A stretch of DNA of 18,475 nucleotides from CAZKNJ01 sp964554185 (GCA_964554185.1 CAZKNJ010000041.1:1-18475); one strand, 5' to 3'. Shown: positions 1-8,689, numbered from the stretch's first letter. Numbers and translations: made by a program. The notes: generated from the sequence alone by a model not told the origin.

Positions 1-2619
1 ACCTACGGCGAAGTGCGCGAACACCGGCTGTCCAACGGGCTGCTGGTGCTGCTCAAGGAGAGCCGCACCGCGCCGGTGGTCACCCTCGCCATCGCCTACC
101 GCGTGGGCTCCTGCTGCGAGCATCCCGGCATCACCGGCATCTCGCATTTGCTGGAGCACTCGATGTTCAAGGGCACGGCGAACCACCAGACCGGCGACTT
201 CGACCTGCTGATGACGCTGGCCGGCGCCGACGCCAACGCCTACACCTGGCTGGACAAGACGGTGTACCACGCCACGCTGCCCGCCGGGCGCGAAGGGCTG
301 GCGCTGGAGCTGGAGGCCGACCGCATGCGCAACCTGCTCTTCTCGCCGGAGGAGCACGCCGAGGAGATTGACGTCGTGCGCAACGAGCTGGAGCAGCGCG
401 ACGATTCCCCCTTCGCCCTGCTGTTTGAGACCATGCAGTCAACCGCCTTCGGCGCGCACCCCTACTGGTGGCCCACCATCGGCATCCCGGGCGACCTGGC
501 GCGCATCACGGTGGAAGACCTGGCGCGGCACTACCGCCGCTATTACTGCCCGGAGAACGCGGTGCTGGTCGCCGTGGGGATGTTTGACCACGATGAGCTG
601 CTGGCGGAAATCGAGCGCCATTTCGGCGGCATCGCGTCCTGCGGCTTTATTCCGCCCAGGCTGCCCGTGGAGCCGCCGCAACTGGGCGGACGCCGGATGC
701 TGCTGCGCCGCGCGGGCGCCACCGACTACCTGCTGATGGCGTGGCACACCCCGGACGCTTCCTCGCTGGACGCTTTCGCCCTGGAAATCCTATCCCACGC
801 GCTGGGCGCCGGCCGCACCAGCCGCCTTTACCAGGCGCTGGTGGAAACCGGCCTCGTCTCCGCCGTGCGCGCCGGCTCCGGCTGCTTCAGCTACCGCTTT
901 CCCTTCCTGTTGCACATCGGCGCCGCGCTCAACGAGGGCGTGCCGCTGCAGCAGGTGGAGGACGCCATCCTCGCGGAGATTGAGCGCATTGCGCGCGAGG
1001 GGATAACCCCGCAGGAGCTGGCCCGTGCCCGCAAGGAGGCGGAAGCCGGCTTCATCTACAGCCGCGATTCCGCCGAAAGCGAATCCGACCTGCTGCTAGC
1101 CTTTGAGCTGGTCACCTCGCACAAGGATATCGCGCACTTCCTCCCGCGCCTGAACGCGGTCACTTCCGAGGACGTGCAGCGCGCCGCGCGGCAATACCTG
1201 GTGGAGCGCAACAGCATCGTGGGCTGGTACGAAGGCGTGCGGGACGGCGAGGCTGGCGGGCAAGAGGAAGAACCGGCCCCCAGCCTGTCTCCACCCCGTC
1301 CGGCGTACCGCACCCCGCCGGACAGACCGCCGGCGGATGATGCCGGCGATAACGGCGATGACGGCGTAATCCGCCTCCCCGTCTATCCCGGCGCGATTCT
1401 GCAAGTCGTGCGCGAGGAGCACGAGAACCCCACCGTCTTTGTCGCCGGGAGGATTGCGGTCGGCAGCGCCTTTGACCCGCCGGGGCGCAGCGGCCTGTGC
1501 AACCTGGCGGTCAACCTGCTCGCGGGCGGCACGGCCAAGCGCTCCAAGCTGGAGATCTCCACGCTCCTGGAGGACAACGCCATTTCGCTGGGGTATTCCT
1601 GCGGGCGCGAGTCGGTGGGATTCGGCGGGCGCTGCCTGGCGGCTGACTTGCCCACGCTTTTCAGCGTGCTGGGCGAGGAGATGCGCGAGCCTTCGTTCCC
1701 CGAGGAGCAGCTGGAGCTTGAGCGCACGCGGATATTGAGCGCCATCGCCCGCAGCCAGGACAGCACTTTTGAACGCGCCTACGACGCCGCACGCGAAGCG
1801 CTTTACGGCGCGGATAACCCGTACACCCCGCCGGTGTTCGGCCGGGCCGAGACCGTGCAGACGCTCACCCGCGACGAAGTCTTGCGGCTCTATGAGGATG
1901 AAATCTCCGCCGCCAACATGGTCATCGTGGTGGTGGGCGATACTACGAGCGAACAGGTGGGCGAACTTGTCTCCGGGCAGTTTGCCGAGCGGTTGTTCCG
2001 CATCAGAGCGGCTGACGAACATGCGGCCCTCGCCAACTCCGAGCGCATCCCGCTCTCCGGCCAGGTGCGCACCAGCGTTGAAGTGCCGGACAAATCCAAC
2101 TCCTCGGCGGTGGTGCTGCGGCCCGGCGTCGCCCGCACTTCGCCGGATTTCTATGCCGCCTCGGTGGCGAATTACCTGTTTGGCGGCGACATCAACTCGC
2201 GGCTCAACGAGAAGCTGCGCATACAATCCGGGCTGACCTATGGCGCCTACAGCTATCTCAACGCCGGGAAGCTGGCCGGGCTGTGGGGGCTGAGCATCCA
2301 GGCGAACCCGGCGAACATGGATGAAGCGCTGGCGCTGGCGCTGGATGAGTGGCGGCGCATGCTGGACGAGGGCATCACCGATGACGAGCTGCACCGCGCC
2401 AAGTCCTACCTGTCGGGCAACCACGCCGTGGAGCTGAGCCATCCGGGCGCCCGCGCAGCCGCCATGGCGGACCTGCTCTACCACGGGTTGGACACGGCCC
2501 TGCTCAGTGATTATCCACGAATTATCAACGCGCTCACCCGCGAACAGGTTGAGTCGGCCTTCCGCACCCACTTCCCGATGGACCGCTACATCGCCGCCGT
2601 GGCCGGTTCGCCGCACTAG
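1..2619 (+). CDS. M16 (insulinase/pitrilysin-type) zinc peptidase, two-domain fusion, 5'-partial
   Basis: The gene encodes a metallopeptidase of family M16 with the inverted zinc motif HxxEH. Numbering from the GTG at 13, the motif is H45-L-L-E48-H49 and the third ligand is E125, 76 residues later, as in the family; E118 is the other conserved Glu. The N-terminal half (about 1-410) is the catalytic module. A Pro/Asp/Gly-rich linker (about 411-450) follows, then a second M16-like half (about 455-868) with no HxxEH. That half keeps the Arg/Tyr substrate-binding pair (R736 and Y743, in LRxxxGLTY). One polypeptide therefore supplies the active/inactive pair that some bacteria encode as two genes. 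The frame is open to base 1 and no Shine-Dalgarno precedes the GTG at 13, so the true start and any signal peptide probably lie upstream. Two TAG codons in tandem end it. Family assignment is very secure; substrate and location are unknown. Confidence 0.95.
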   Translation, partial: TYGEVREHRLSNGLLVLLKESRTAPVVTLAIAYRVGSCCEHPGITGISHLLEHSMFKGTANHQTGDFDLLMTLAGADANAYTWLDKTVYHATLPAGREGLALELEADRMRNLLFSPEEHAEEIDVVRNELEQRDDSPFALLFETMQSTAFGAHPYWWPTIGIPGDLARITVEDLARHYRRYYCPENAVLVAVGMFDHDELLAEIERHFGGIASCGFIPPRLPVEPPQLGGRRMLLRRAGATDYLLMAWHTPDASSLDAFALEILSHALGAGRTSRLYQALVETGLVSAVRAGSGCFSYRFPFLLHIGAALNEGVPLQQVEDAILAEIERIAREGITPQELARARKEAEAGFIYSRDSAESESDLLLAFELVTSHKDIAHFLPRLNAVTSEDVQRAARQYLVERNSIVGWYEGVRDGEAGGQEEEPAPSLSPPRPAYRTPPDRPPADDAGDNGDDGVIRLPVYPGAILQVVREEHENPTVFVAGRIAVGSAFDPPGRSGLCNLAVNLLAGGTAKRSKLEISTLLEDNAISLGYSCGRESVGFGGRCLAADLPTLFSVLGEEMREPSFPEEQLELERTRILSAIARSQDSTFERAYDAAREALYGADNPYTPPVFGRAETVQTLTRDEVLRLYEDEISAANMVIVVVGDTTSEQVGELVSGQFAERLFRIRAADEHAALANSERIPLSGQVRTSVEVPDKSNSSAVVLRPGVARTSPDFYAASVANYLFGGDINSRLNEKLRIQSGLTYGAYSYLNAGKLAGLWGLSIQANPANMDEALALALDEWRRMLDEGITDDELHRAKSYLSGNHAVELSHPGARAAAMADLLYHGLDTALLSDYPRIINALTREQVESAFRTHFPMDRYIAAVAGSPH

Positions 2620-2668
2620 TAGTAACACGCGCGCGAGTGGGGTATAATCTTGTGAATTGCATTGCGTG

Positions 2669-2697
2669 TTGAAAAACGGCGCATGTTCGCCTAGAAT
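2669..2697 (+). promoter_or_regulatory. Sigma70-type promoter for the IPT lipoprotein gene
   Basis: TTGAAA (2669-2674), a 17-bp spacer and TAGAAT (2692-2697) match five of six consensus bases in each box at ideal spacing. Transcription would start near 2704, about 30 nt before the ATG. A perfect TATAAT at 2643-2648 lies further upstream but has no convincing -35 box; it could be a second start. The prediction rests on sequence match only. Confidence 0.6.
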
Positions 2698-2721
2698 CTC
2701 GTTCGGGTGGTAATCCCGATT

Positions 2722-2727
2722 AGGAGG
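2722..2727 (+). promoter_or_regulatory. Shine-Dalgarno AGGAGG deciding the start at 2735
   Basis: AGGAGG ends 7 nt before the ATG at 2735 but only 4 nt before the in-frame GTG at 2732. The spacing favours the ATG. Confidence 0.75.
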
Positions 2728-2734
2728 ACCCGTG

Positions 2735-5293
2735 ATGAAGGCCGAAACCTGGGAACGTATGAAATACTGGGGGATCCTATTCCTCTCCCTGGTAGTGCTG
2801 GTGATGGCAGCCTCGTGCAGCGGTGGGGGAAGCAGTACGACTCCCACAACGCCGACGGACGGCGGCACCTCTGGCCCGCCCAAAGTATATAACCGTCCTA
2901 TCATCTCCTCGGTGGCGCCGAAGGTGGTATCTGCCGGCCAGACGGTTACGATCAAAGGCAGCTACTTTGGCGACAAGCAGGAAACCGACTCGTTTGTTAC
3001 CATCAACGGCCGCCGCTTCACTATCGTCACCTGGAGCAAGTCCCTGATTGAAGCCACTGTTCCCACGAGCGCTACGAGCGGCATCGTAGTGGTGACAGCA
3101 GGGACGCTTTCCAGCCAGAGCGGGATTGAGGCCCAGCTGTTCATCGGCGAAGCCCCTGCAGCGGGCAATCCGCTGATAATCGGCTTGTCGCAGGATACCG
3201 GCCGGCAGAACGAGGAGATAACCATCTACGGGTTTAACTTCGGCAGTTCCGAGACTGCTAACTCCCAGGTTTTCTTCTACGGCACCGATACTGACGGCAA
3301 TGCGTGCGAAGTGCCTGCCCCCATCGTCTCCCGCGTGGTGGACGGCGTTGAGCAGGTGATGTGGAGCGATACTAGCATCCATGTGCTGGTTCCACGCGAC
3401 TCCAGGACGGGCCCCATCTTCGTAAGTGTGGGCAGCGTCGACTCCAACAAGAACTTCCTCTTCGTGAAGCTCCCGCCGCTCCCTGGAAGCGAAGCGCCGG
3501 TGATAACCGATGTCACTCCGCTGCACGGTCCGGTGGGCACAACGATTACCATAACCGGCCAGAACTTCGGTGAGTCCAAGGGTATTTCCGTAGTGACCAT
3601 TGGTGGCCTCCAGCTTCAGGTGGTCAACTGGTCTGACATCCGCGTAGCGGCGGTCATTCCGCAGGGCGCTACCTCCAACCTGATTCGCCTGCTCGTTGGC
3701 GGCCTCGCGACTGAATCGCCGCACGAGTTCACGGTGGAAGCGGTTCCCGTGCTTACCGCGGTCAGCCCCATGGTGTTGCGCGTAGGCGGATCCATGCGCA
3801 TCTATGGCCGCAACCTCGGACAAGCTACCGGCCGCGTCATCCTCACGCCCGAGACTGTGGGCGGAGGCCAGGCCGCCACCACGGTTAGCTCAACCTCCAT
3901 CACCTCTTGGTCTAATACCGAGATCTACATCGATCACTTGCCCTCCATTAACTCCGACGCCGGCATTCCGCTGGATGTTTCTGTCGCCAGCGGAGCGGTT
4001 CCCGCCCAAAACTCAGCCAACACCATCAGAGTCGATCTGGTCAGCTCGATTGAGGCGACTTTGTCGGTGGATATTCCAGCCGGCGTAGAGGATGTAACGA
4101 CCTTTACCTTCAGCGTCGGTGCTGGCGGCGGTGTCCCGCCATACGATATTACGTTTATGTTCGGAGATGAGAAACCGAGTGAGCAGCCCACCACTCGACT
4201 CGACATAGTCTCAACCACAACGGAAGAGCACATTTACGGCGATGCCGGTATTTTCACCCCGTCCATCCGCGTCACCGACAACGACGGCAGCCGCATCACC
4301 GTAACGGGTACGCCCCTTCAGGTCGTCGCAACCGGCATGCCGGTCATCTACGACGTGGTTAACCTGGAGCTTGACACGGGGCTGCCGGAGAACTTCAAGC
4401 CCAATGGCGAGGTGGGCGGCTACTTCGGCAACTACTTGGGCAGCGTCTATAACTTCGACCAGTCCTTTATCCCGTGCCTGACTGATGTCGGGCTGGACTT
4501 CATGGGCTATGCCCGCCGGCAGTACGGCTTGTTCGTTGGAAACCGCCCCTTCGCCTACCGCGAGGGCGGCGGCAGCAAGGTGATGATAAGCGGATTCAAC
4601 CTGCTGGGGGGAAACCCCAGCGGCGCGCATATCCTGGACTTGAACTACGATACCGGCATCCTCGCGCCCTTCTCGATAGCAAGGAATGGCAGCGACGTCA
4701 TTACGTGGGACGACACCAACATCATCTTCCGCGTGCCCAACGCGTCGCAGTACATCGGTGGCCAGCTTGGCGTGGTGTTTGACGGCGGCGAACTGGATGT
4801 CAAGTCTCCTATCAAGCTGGTGGCAGCGCCCAAGCTCTGCAGCTACTCGCCGATGCCGCCGTCCATGAGCGATGTGGATAAACGTGTGGTGTATGTGCAG
4901 TTTACCGACCCGATACCGCCGGAACAGGGCGCCTATATGGGCAATAAGGCTTACCTGTTCGTCACCTTCCCGGCGACCAGCGGCGGCATCGATTACGTCT
5001 ATGACCGTAACGGCGACGGCTCCAACGACAACTACCTGCTCCCCGGCGGCATTCCGATGACCTTCCTGCCGGGCCAGACCGAGTTTAACTTCGACCTGAG
5101 CACCATCGCCGGCGGCAACTACGCGGCCCGCAATCCCGACGCTCTGGGCGCCACCACCATCGGAGTCACCCCCAAGGCCGGCGACTGGAAGATCTTCCTG
5201 TGGGTCGGCGCCAAGATGAGCCCGTTTGCCGAGAACTTCGCCCACTCGGGCATCATCTCCAACGCGCTTACGTTGCAGAACGTAACCAACTAG
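2735..5293 (+). CDS. Large lipoprotein with five IPT/TIG domains and a PKD-like domain
   Basis: The product is a predicted surface lipoprotein of 852 aa. The signal peptide is hydrophobic (about 11-27) and ends in an AAS|C lipobox (Cys28), followed by a Ser/Thr/Gly/Pro tether. IPT/TIG (Ig-like) repeats are marked by a recurring W-[SD]-x3-[IV]-x3-[VI]-P element at W100, W210, W299, W392 and W658. Four modules are contiguous (about 54-435). A PKD-like domain (about 440-532, with PPYDITFMFGDE and a later YGDAGIFTPSIRVTDNDG) separates them from the fifth. The C-terminus (about 700-852) is unassigned and holds one EF-hand-like loop, DRNGDGSND. The gene has its own promoter and terminator, so it is probably monocistronic. 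IPT domains commonly act in binding or adhesion; the ligand cannot be inferred. The start at 2735 is chosen from Shine-Dalgarno spacing. Its GC content looks lower than that of the flanking genes. Confidence 0.88.
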   Translation: MKAETWERMKYWGILFLSLVVLVMAASCSGGGSSTTPTTPTDGGTSGPPKVYNRPIISSVAPKVVSAGQTVTIKGSYFGDKQETDSFVTINGRRFTIVTWSKSLIEATVPTSATSGIVVVTAGTLSSQSGIEAQLFIGEAPAAGNPLIIGLSQDTGRQNEEITIYGFNFGSSETANSQVFFYGTDTDGNACEVPAPIVSRVVDGVEQVMWSDTSIHVLVPRDSRTGPIFVSVGSVDSNKNFLFVKLPPLPGSEAPVITDVTPLHGPVGTTITITGQNFGESKGISVVTIGGLQLQVVNWSDIRVAAVIPQGATSNLIRLLVGGLATESPHEFTVEAVPVLTAVSPMVLRVGGSMRIYGRNLGQATGRVILTPETVGGGQAATTVSSTSITSWSNTEIYIDHLPSINSDAGIPLDVSVASGAVPAQNSANTIRVDLVSSIEATLSVDIPAGVEDVTTFTFSVGAGGGVPPYDITFMFGDEKPSEQPTTRLDIVSTTTEEHIYGDAGIFTPSIRVTDNDGSRITVTGTPLQVVATGMPVIYDVVNLELDTGLPENFKPNGEVGGYFGNYLGSVYNFDQSFIPCLTDVGLDFMGYARRQYGLFVGNRPFAYREGGGSKVMISGFNLLGGNPSGAHILDLNYDTGILAPFSIARNGSDVITWDDTNIIFRVPNASQYIGGQLGVVFDGGELDVKSPIKLVAAPKLCSYSPMPPSMSDVDKRVVYVQFTDPIPPEQGAYMGNKAYLFVTFPATSGGIDYVYDRNGDGSNDNYLLPGGIPMTFLPGQTEFNFDLSTIAGGNYAARNPDALGATTIGVTPKAGDWKIFLWVGAKMSPFAENFAHSGIISNALTLQNVTN

Positions 5294-5326
5294 CCCGCGC
5301 CTACGGGTGCATTGAAACTAAACGAG

Positions 5327-5351
5327 AAGGGGGCGTTCGCGCCCCCTTTTT
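5327..5351 (+). terminator. Rho-independent terminator after the IPT lipoprotein gene
   Basis: A perfect 9-bp stem (5327-5335 with 5340-5348) has a TTCG loop (5336-5339). Its last two T bases run into a T5 tract (5347-5351). The stem begins 33 nt after the stop codon. The T tract ends only 15 nt before the next ATG (5367), so the hairpin also sits in the leader of the following gene. Confidence 0.9.
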
Positions 5352-5366
5352 CGCAGGTGGTAATAT

Positions 5367-6374
5367 ATGAGCTTGGTGAAACGCTTCTTTGCTTGCGTAG
5401 CCTTTGTGGGAACGGCGGCCGCGCTTACTTGCGTGCTCAGCGCTCCGTCGCCCGCCCAGCAGGACACTATCGTCCGTCCGCAGGTGGTCATCGAGGACTT
5501 CCGCGCGGTGGCCCAGGACGCGAGCGTGATCAAACAGGTCTCCACCCGCTTCACCTACCCGGATGTGCGCATGCTGGACGCCTACCTGCGTGTGGAGATA
5601 AAGGGGGCGGCCGGCGAAAAGAAGCTCAGCGCCTTTATCACCGTCTCCGAAGACGGCCGCATCTTCAGCAAGCACAAGGAGAAGTTCAAGTTCGCTTCCG
5701 GCCGTTACGAGATCACCATTCCCGAGCTGCTGGATCTCAAGCAGGTCTTCGGCGACCACCGGATGAAGCTCCACTGCGAGCTCGCACTGGAAGGCGCGGA
5801 CGGTGAAGTGCTGCGCGACAGCTCCTTTGAGGTGCAGGGACGGCCGCTGCCGCGCGTCGAAATACTGGACTATCGCTGGTATCCGGAGCGCACGGAGCGT
5901 TCCGGCAGCCTCGGGCCCGGCGACACTGTGGAGTATGAAGTCGCGTTCACCCTTGCCGATGCGGACGACGCGCTGGTGCGCCTCCGCGTGCTGGGCGAGA
6001 TGGACGAGGAGGATGATTTCACGGTTGACCCGCTGGCGGACAACCAGGAGTACGACGCGTACTGGGACGAGGCGCGCGGGCCCCGCCGGGACGGAACCTA
6101 CCTGCTCACCTTCCGCTGCACGCTGCCAAGCTACTTCTACGAGCCGGGCGCGCGCTACCACGACTTCACCCTTCACGTGGTCTTCTTCGCCGAGGACGAA
6201 GTGCTGCAGCACCTGGCCATCCCCGGCAGCCTCTACGACTACGAGCCGTGGATTGAGCGCGAGGTGGACGAAGAGGTCTTCCGTGCCATCCGCGTTGAGC
6301 GCAGCCACCGCTGGCGCATCGCCCCTCTCTCCCGCAACCGCGGTCCCGTGACCAAGGAGACTTCCGATGGCTAG
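5367..6374 (+). CDS. Secreted protein of unknown function (335 aa)
   Basis: I do not recognise the family. The N-terminus is a Sec signal peptide: VKR, then a hydrophobic core, with likely signal peptidase I cleavage after the Ala of SPA-QQ near residue 30. A Cys at about 22 (LTC) is a poor lipobox. The mature region is acidic and beta-rich, with two apparent beta-sandwich-like segments (about 36-165 and 170-310) ending in HYDFTLHVVFFAEDE. No catalytic motif or membrane helix is visible. AGGTGG (5355-5360) sits 6 nt before the ATG. The stop (TAG 6372-6374) overlaps the start of the next gene by 8 bp in ATGGCTAG, indicating translational coupling with the beta-propeller lipoprotein. The upstream intrinsic terminator is only 15 nt from the start codon, so expression needs readthrough or a cryptic promoter near the hairpin. 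Confidence 0.85.
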   Translation: MSLVKRFFACVAFVGTAAALTCVLSAPSPAQQDTIVRPQVVIEDFRAVAQDASVIKQVSTRFTYPDVRMLDAYLRVEIKGAAGEKKLSAFITVSEDGRIFSKHKEKFKFASGRYEITIPELLDLKQVFGDHRMKLHCELALEGADGEVLRDSSFEVQGRPLPRVEILDYRWYPERTERSGSLGPGDTVEYEVAFTLADADDALVRLRVLGEMDEEDDFTVDPLADNQEYDAYWDEARGPRRDGTYLLTFRCTLPSYFYEPGARYHDFTLHVVFFAEDEVLQHLAIPGSLYDYEPWIEREVDEEVFRAIRVERSHRWRIAPLSRNRGPVTKETSDG

Positions 6375-6380
6375 AAGGCT

Positions 6381-6480
6381 NNNNNNNNNNNNNNNNNNNN
6401 NNNNNNNNNNNNNNNNNNNNNNNNNNNNNNNNNNNNNNNNNNNNNNNNNNNNNNNNNNNNNNNNNNNNNNNNNNNNNNNN
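6381..6480. other. Assembly gap of 100 N, probably spurious
   Basis: The 100 unknown bases are bordered on the left by 6326-6380 and on the right by 6481-6535, which are identical over 55 bp. Collapsing the duplicate (removing 155 bp) restores a gapless junction between the two flanking genes, with an 8-bp stop/start overlap and a Shine-Dalgarno in place. The simplest reading is two contigs sharing a 55-mer that were scaffolded but not merged. Confidence 0.9.
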
Positions 6481-6535
6481 TCTCTCCCGCAACCGCGGTC
6501 CCGTGACCAAGGAGACTTCCGATGGCTAGAAGGCT
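6481..6535 (+). repeat. Second copy of a 55-bp direct duplication flanking the gap
   Basis: The segment is base-for-base identical to 6326-6380. It carries the last codons of the upstream gene and the Shine-Dalgarno plus first codons of the downstream gene. It is almost certainly an assembly duplicate and not a biological repeat. Confidence 0.92.
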
Positions 6536-7802
6536 TGCACTGCTGCTGGTGGCAGCTCTCGCGCTGCTCTTGGCCGCCGCCTCCATCTCCTGCGTGGAGA
6601 CCGAAACGGCGGATGAGGAGTCCCTTCCCAGCGGGGCGTTCAAGGTCGTCGAAACCGCATCGCTGCCCCGGCTGGTTTACCTCGCGGATGGTAAGCTCAC
6701 TCTCGTGGACATCGGCAAAAAGCCCCGGATCCTCAGCGAGCGCGGCGTGCCGGAACTGCCGGTGAGCGGCTTCGACCTTTGCAGTGCCAGCGGCGAAGTG
6801 GCCTTGGCGCACGGCGGCTCGGTGGGTGTGGTTCCCCTCGAGCCCAAACCTGCGTCCGCGAAGCCGTCCCAGCGCAAGGAACCTCCCGCCGAGGAGTGGT
6901 ACGACCTGCGCGAATCCGCCGGCTCCGACTTCTTTGTCTCACTGGTGCGCATCGCGCCGGACGGCTCGCGCGTTCTCGCGGGCGGCTATGGCGCCAGCTC
7001 GGTGGATGAGGGCTTTCGCCTGTTCATGGTGGGTCGCGCCGGCGGCAGCGTGTCCGCGGTCACTCTCACCGGCGCCGAACGGACGATGATGCTGCGAGAC
7101 GCGGCCTTTGATTCCACCGGCGCGGCGTTCCTCTGGCTCTCCGACGAGAACATCCCCGACAGCATCCTCTATACCGTGCAGGCCGATGGCCTCAAGCGCA
7201 TCTGCGGCGTCGAAGACCTGCTGGGCGAGGGCACCGGCGAGGATTACGACCCCGGCCGCGAAGGGCTCGGCGCGGTCATCTCGGCTGAGCTGCTGGCGTT
7301 CGTGCCGCGCGGCGGTGAGCTGCAGCTGGTGGTCTATCCGCTGGAGCAGGACGCGTCCGGCGAACCCGTGGGCCACACCGAGTTCTGGCGCTACGGCATC
7401 GCCGACGGCAAGATCGCCCAGCGCACCAACCCCGCCAGGGACGGCGAAGACCTCGGCTTCATCTTCTCCACCACCTCAACCCCGGACCGCCTGTACTTCG
7501 CGCGCCTGCTGGAGAGTGCTTCCGGCGATGATGGCGGCAATGCCGCCGCCCAGGAAGTGCGCATCGGCGCCCTGGACTATGCGTCCGGCGAAGTCAAGCA
7601 GGTCTGCGCCCTTAGCCTTGACGCGCAGCAGCCGCTGCACAGCGCTGCCATCTTCCCCGCGGCGGAGGCGGTGGCGGTCGTGCTGGAAGCGGACGCCGGC
7701 TACCTCATCAGCGTGTACGGCTTTGACGGCAAGCAGCTCATCGGCGGCATCCAGTCCGCCAGCCCCGCCATTGCCCTGCTGCCCCCGCGCGAAAAGGGCT
7801 AA
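6522..7802 (+). CDS. Lipoprotein with beta-propeller-like (WD40/TolB-type) repeats
   Basis: The product has 426 aa. Its signal peptide is MARR plus a Leu/Ala core, ending in SIS|C (Cys24), a permissive lipobox. The rest looks like a degenerate beta-propeller. Blades resembling (R/A)xxPDGSRVLAGGYG, AAFDSTGAAFLWLSD and LDYASGEVKQVC recur with strand-turn-strand spacing, as in WD40-like/TolB proteins. No enzymatic motif is visible. AAGGAG (6509-6514) lies 7 nt before the ATG. After the gap is collapsed, the start overlaps the stop of the preceding secreted-protein gene by 8 bp, so the two form one operon. The style matches the C-terminal third of the 1093-aa lipoprotein at 13003-16284. It ends 5 bp before the convergent rmlD stop codon. 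The export call is good; the propeller call is moderate. Confidence 0.82.
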   Translation: MARRLALLLVAALALLLAAASISCVETETADEESLPSGAFKVVETASLPRLVYLADGKLTLVDIGKKPRILSERGVPELPVSGFDLCSASGEVALAHGGSVGVVPLEPKPASAKPSQRKEPPAEEWYDLRESAGSDFFVSLVRIAPDGSRVLAGGYGASSVDEGFRLFMVGRAGGSVSAVTLTGAERTMMLRDAAFDSTGAAFLWLSDENIPDSILYTVQADGLKRICGVEDLLGEGTGEDYDPGREGLGAVISAELLAFVPRGGELQLVVYPLEQDASGEPVGHTEFWRYGIADGKIAQRTNPARDGEDLGFIFSTTSTPDRLYFARLLESASGDDGGNAAAQEVRIGALDYASGEVKQVCALSLDAQQPLHSAAIFPAAEAVAVVLEADAGYLISVYGFDGKQLIGGIQSASPAIALLPPREKG

Positions 7803-7807
7803 GCCGC

Positions 7808-8680
7808 TCAGTCCTCTCTGCTCAGCTTCGTTTTCTTCACAAAGTCGCGCATGGCCTCGTTCAGCGGCGGCAGCGGAGGCAGCCCCAGGCCCGCATATTT
7901 CTTCATGGCCAACACCACGCGCTGCGGGCGCTTGGCCGGCAGCCTCAGCTCGCACGCCAGCGTCCGCTTCAGCTTGTGCGCCGGCACGCGAATCAGCTCA
8001 AAGAACTTCCGCGCCCAATCGTAGTAGGTCAGCTCCCGCGGCCCCCGGATGTGGTAGATGCCGCTTTCGGCAACCTCGGCCAGTTTCAGCACTGCCTCCG
8101 CCAGGTGCGGTGCATAAGTGGGCGTGGCGAACTCGTCATCCACCACCGCCACTTCGCCTTTGCTGCGGCAGGCTTCGTGGACCGCGCGCAGGAAATTGCG
8201 CCCCACCGGCGCAAACACCTGCGAGGTGCGCACCACAATCCCGCGCCGGTACTCCAGCGTCATCTTCTCGCCGCCCAGCTTGGTGCGTCCGTAGGTGTTG
8301 AGCGGCTCCGGCGCGTCATCTTCCGCGTATTCGCCCAGCAGCCTGCCGGGAAACACGTAGTCGGTGGAGAAGTACACCAGCTTGGCGCCGAACTCCTGCG
8401 CCGCCATCATGGCGTTCCACGCGCCCGTGGTGTTGACCATCCGCGCGGTCTTGGCGTCCCGCTCGCAGTCGTTCACCCGCGTGTAGGCCGCGGTGTTGAA
8501 CACGAGGGTGGGGCGCACCTTGGCGAGCCGCGTGCGCAGCATCTCAAAGTCCGTGACATCCGCCTCCTGGTGGCCGAGCAGGGCGGCGCGTACGCCGTTG
8601 CTGTGCGCCAGCGCAGCGTGGAGCGCACGCCCCACCTGTCCGGTTCCCAGGATGGCAATAGTCTCGTTTGCGAGCGGCAC
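7808..8680 (-). CDS. rmlD: dTDP-4-dehydrorhamnose reductase (RmlD-like)
   Basis: This is an extended short-chain dehydrogenase/reductase of the RmlD family, which reduces dTDP-4-keto-L-rhamnose with NAD(P)H in the last step of dTDP-L-rhamnose synthesis. Visible motifs are the Rossmann loop GTGQVG (residues 12-17), NTAAYTRVN (62-70), FSTDYVF with T106, and Y130-x3-K134 in TYGRTKLGGE. Together these give the Thr/Tyr/Lys catalytic set. The 290-aa length is normal for the family. The start is a GTG with no clear Shine-Dalgarno, lying about 10 nt from a predicted -10 box, so the mRNA may be leaderless. No rmlA, rmlB or rmlC accompanies it here. A related SDR reducing another nucleotide sugar cannot be excluded. 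The 3' end is convergent with the propeller lipoprotein gene, 5 bp apart, with no visible terminator between them. Confidence 0.88.
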   Translation of the reverse strand: MPLANETIAILGTGQVGRALHAALAHSNGVRAALLGHQEADVTDFEMLRTRLAKVRPTLVFNTAAYTRVNDCERDAKTARMVNTTGAWNAMMAAQEFGAKLVYFSTDYVFPGRLLGEYAEDDAPEPLNTYGRTKLGGEKMTLEYRRGIVVRTSQVFAPVGRNFLRAVHEACRSKGEVAVVDDEFATPTYAPHLAEAVLKLAEVAESGIYHIRGPRELTYYDWARKFFELIRVPAHKLKRTLACELRLPAKRPQRVVLAMKKYAGLGLPPLPPLNEAMRDFVKKTKLSRED

Positions 8681-8689
8681 GGGCGCACT

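Noticed and set aside
2643..2648. TATAAT as the main promoter of the IPT lipoprotein gene
   Set aside because: It is a perfect hexamer but without a -35 box or extended TGn. The TTGAAA-N17-TAGAAT pair downstream is better.
1096..2955. Long minus-strand open frame (619 codons) opposite the M16 peptidase
   Set aside because: It is a shadow of high-GC coding on the other strand. Its translation is low-complexity Arg/Gly/Ala with no motif, while the plus strand encodes a complete M16 architecture.
4999..5030. Dockerin in the C-terminus of the IPT lipoprotein, as partner of the cohesin-like protein
   Set aside because: Only one DxNxDG loop is visible; dockerins need two in a defined helix-loop arrangement.
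4211..5245. Minus-strand open frame (344 codons) opposite the IPT lipoprotein
   Set aside because: It is an antisense shadow with no motif or Shine-Dalgarno, and the opposite strand is a convincing gene.
6326..6535. Real biological tandem duplication at the gap
   Set aside because: Exact identity, a length of 55 and a 100-N spacer point to scaffolding of overlapping contigs.
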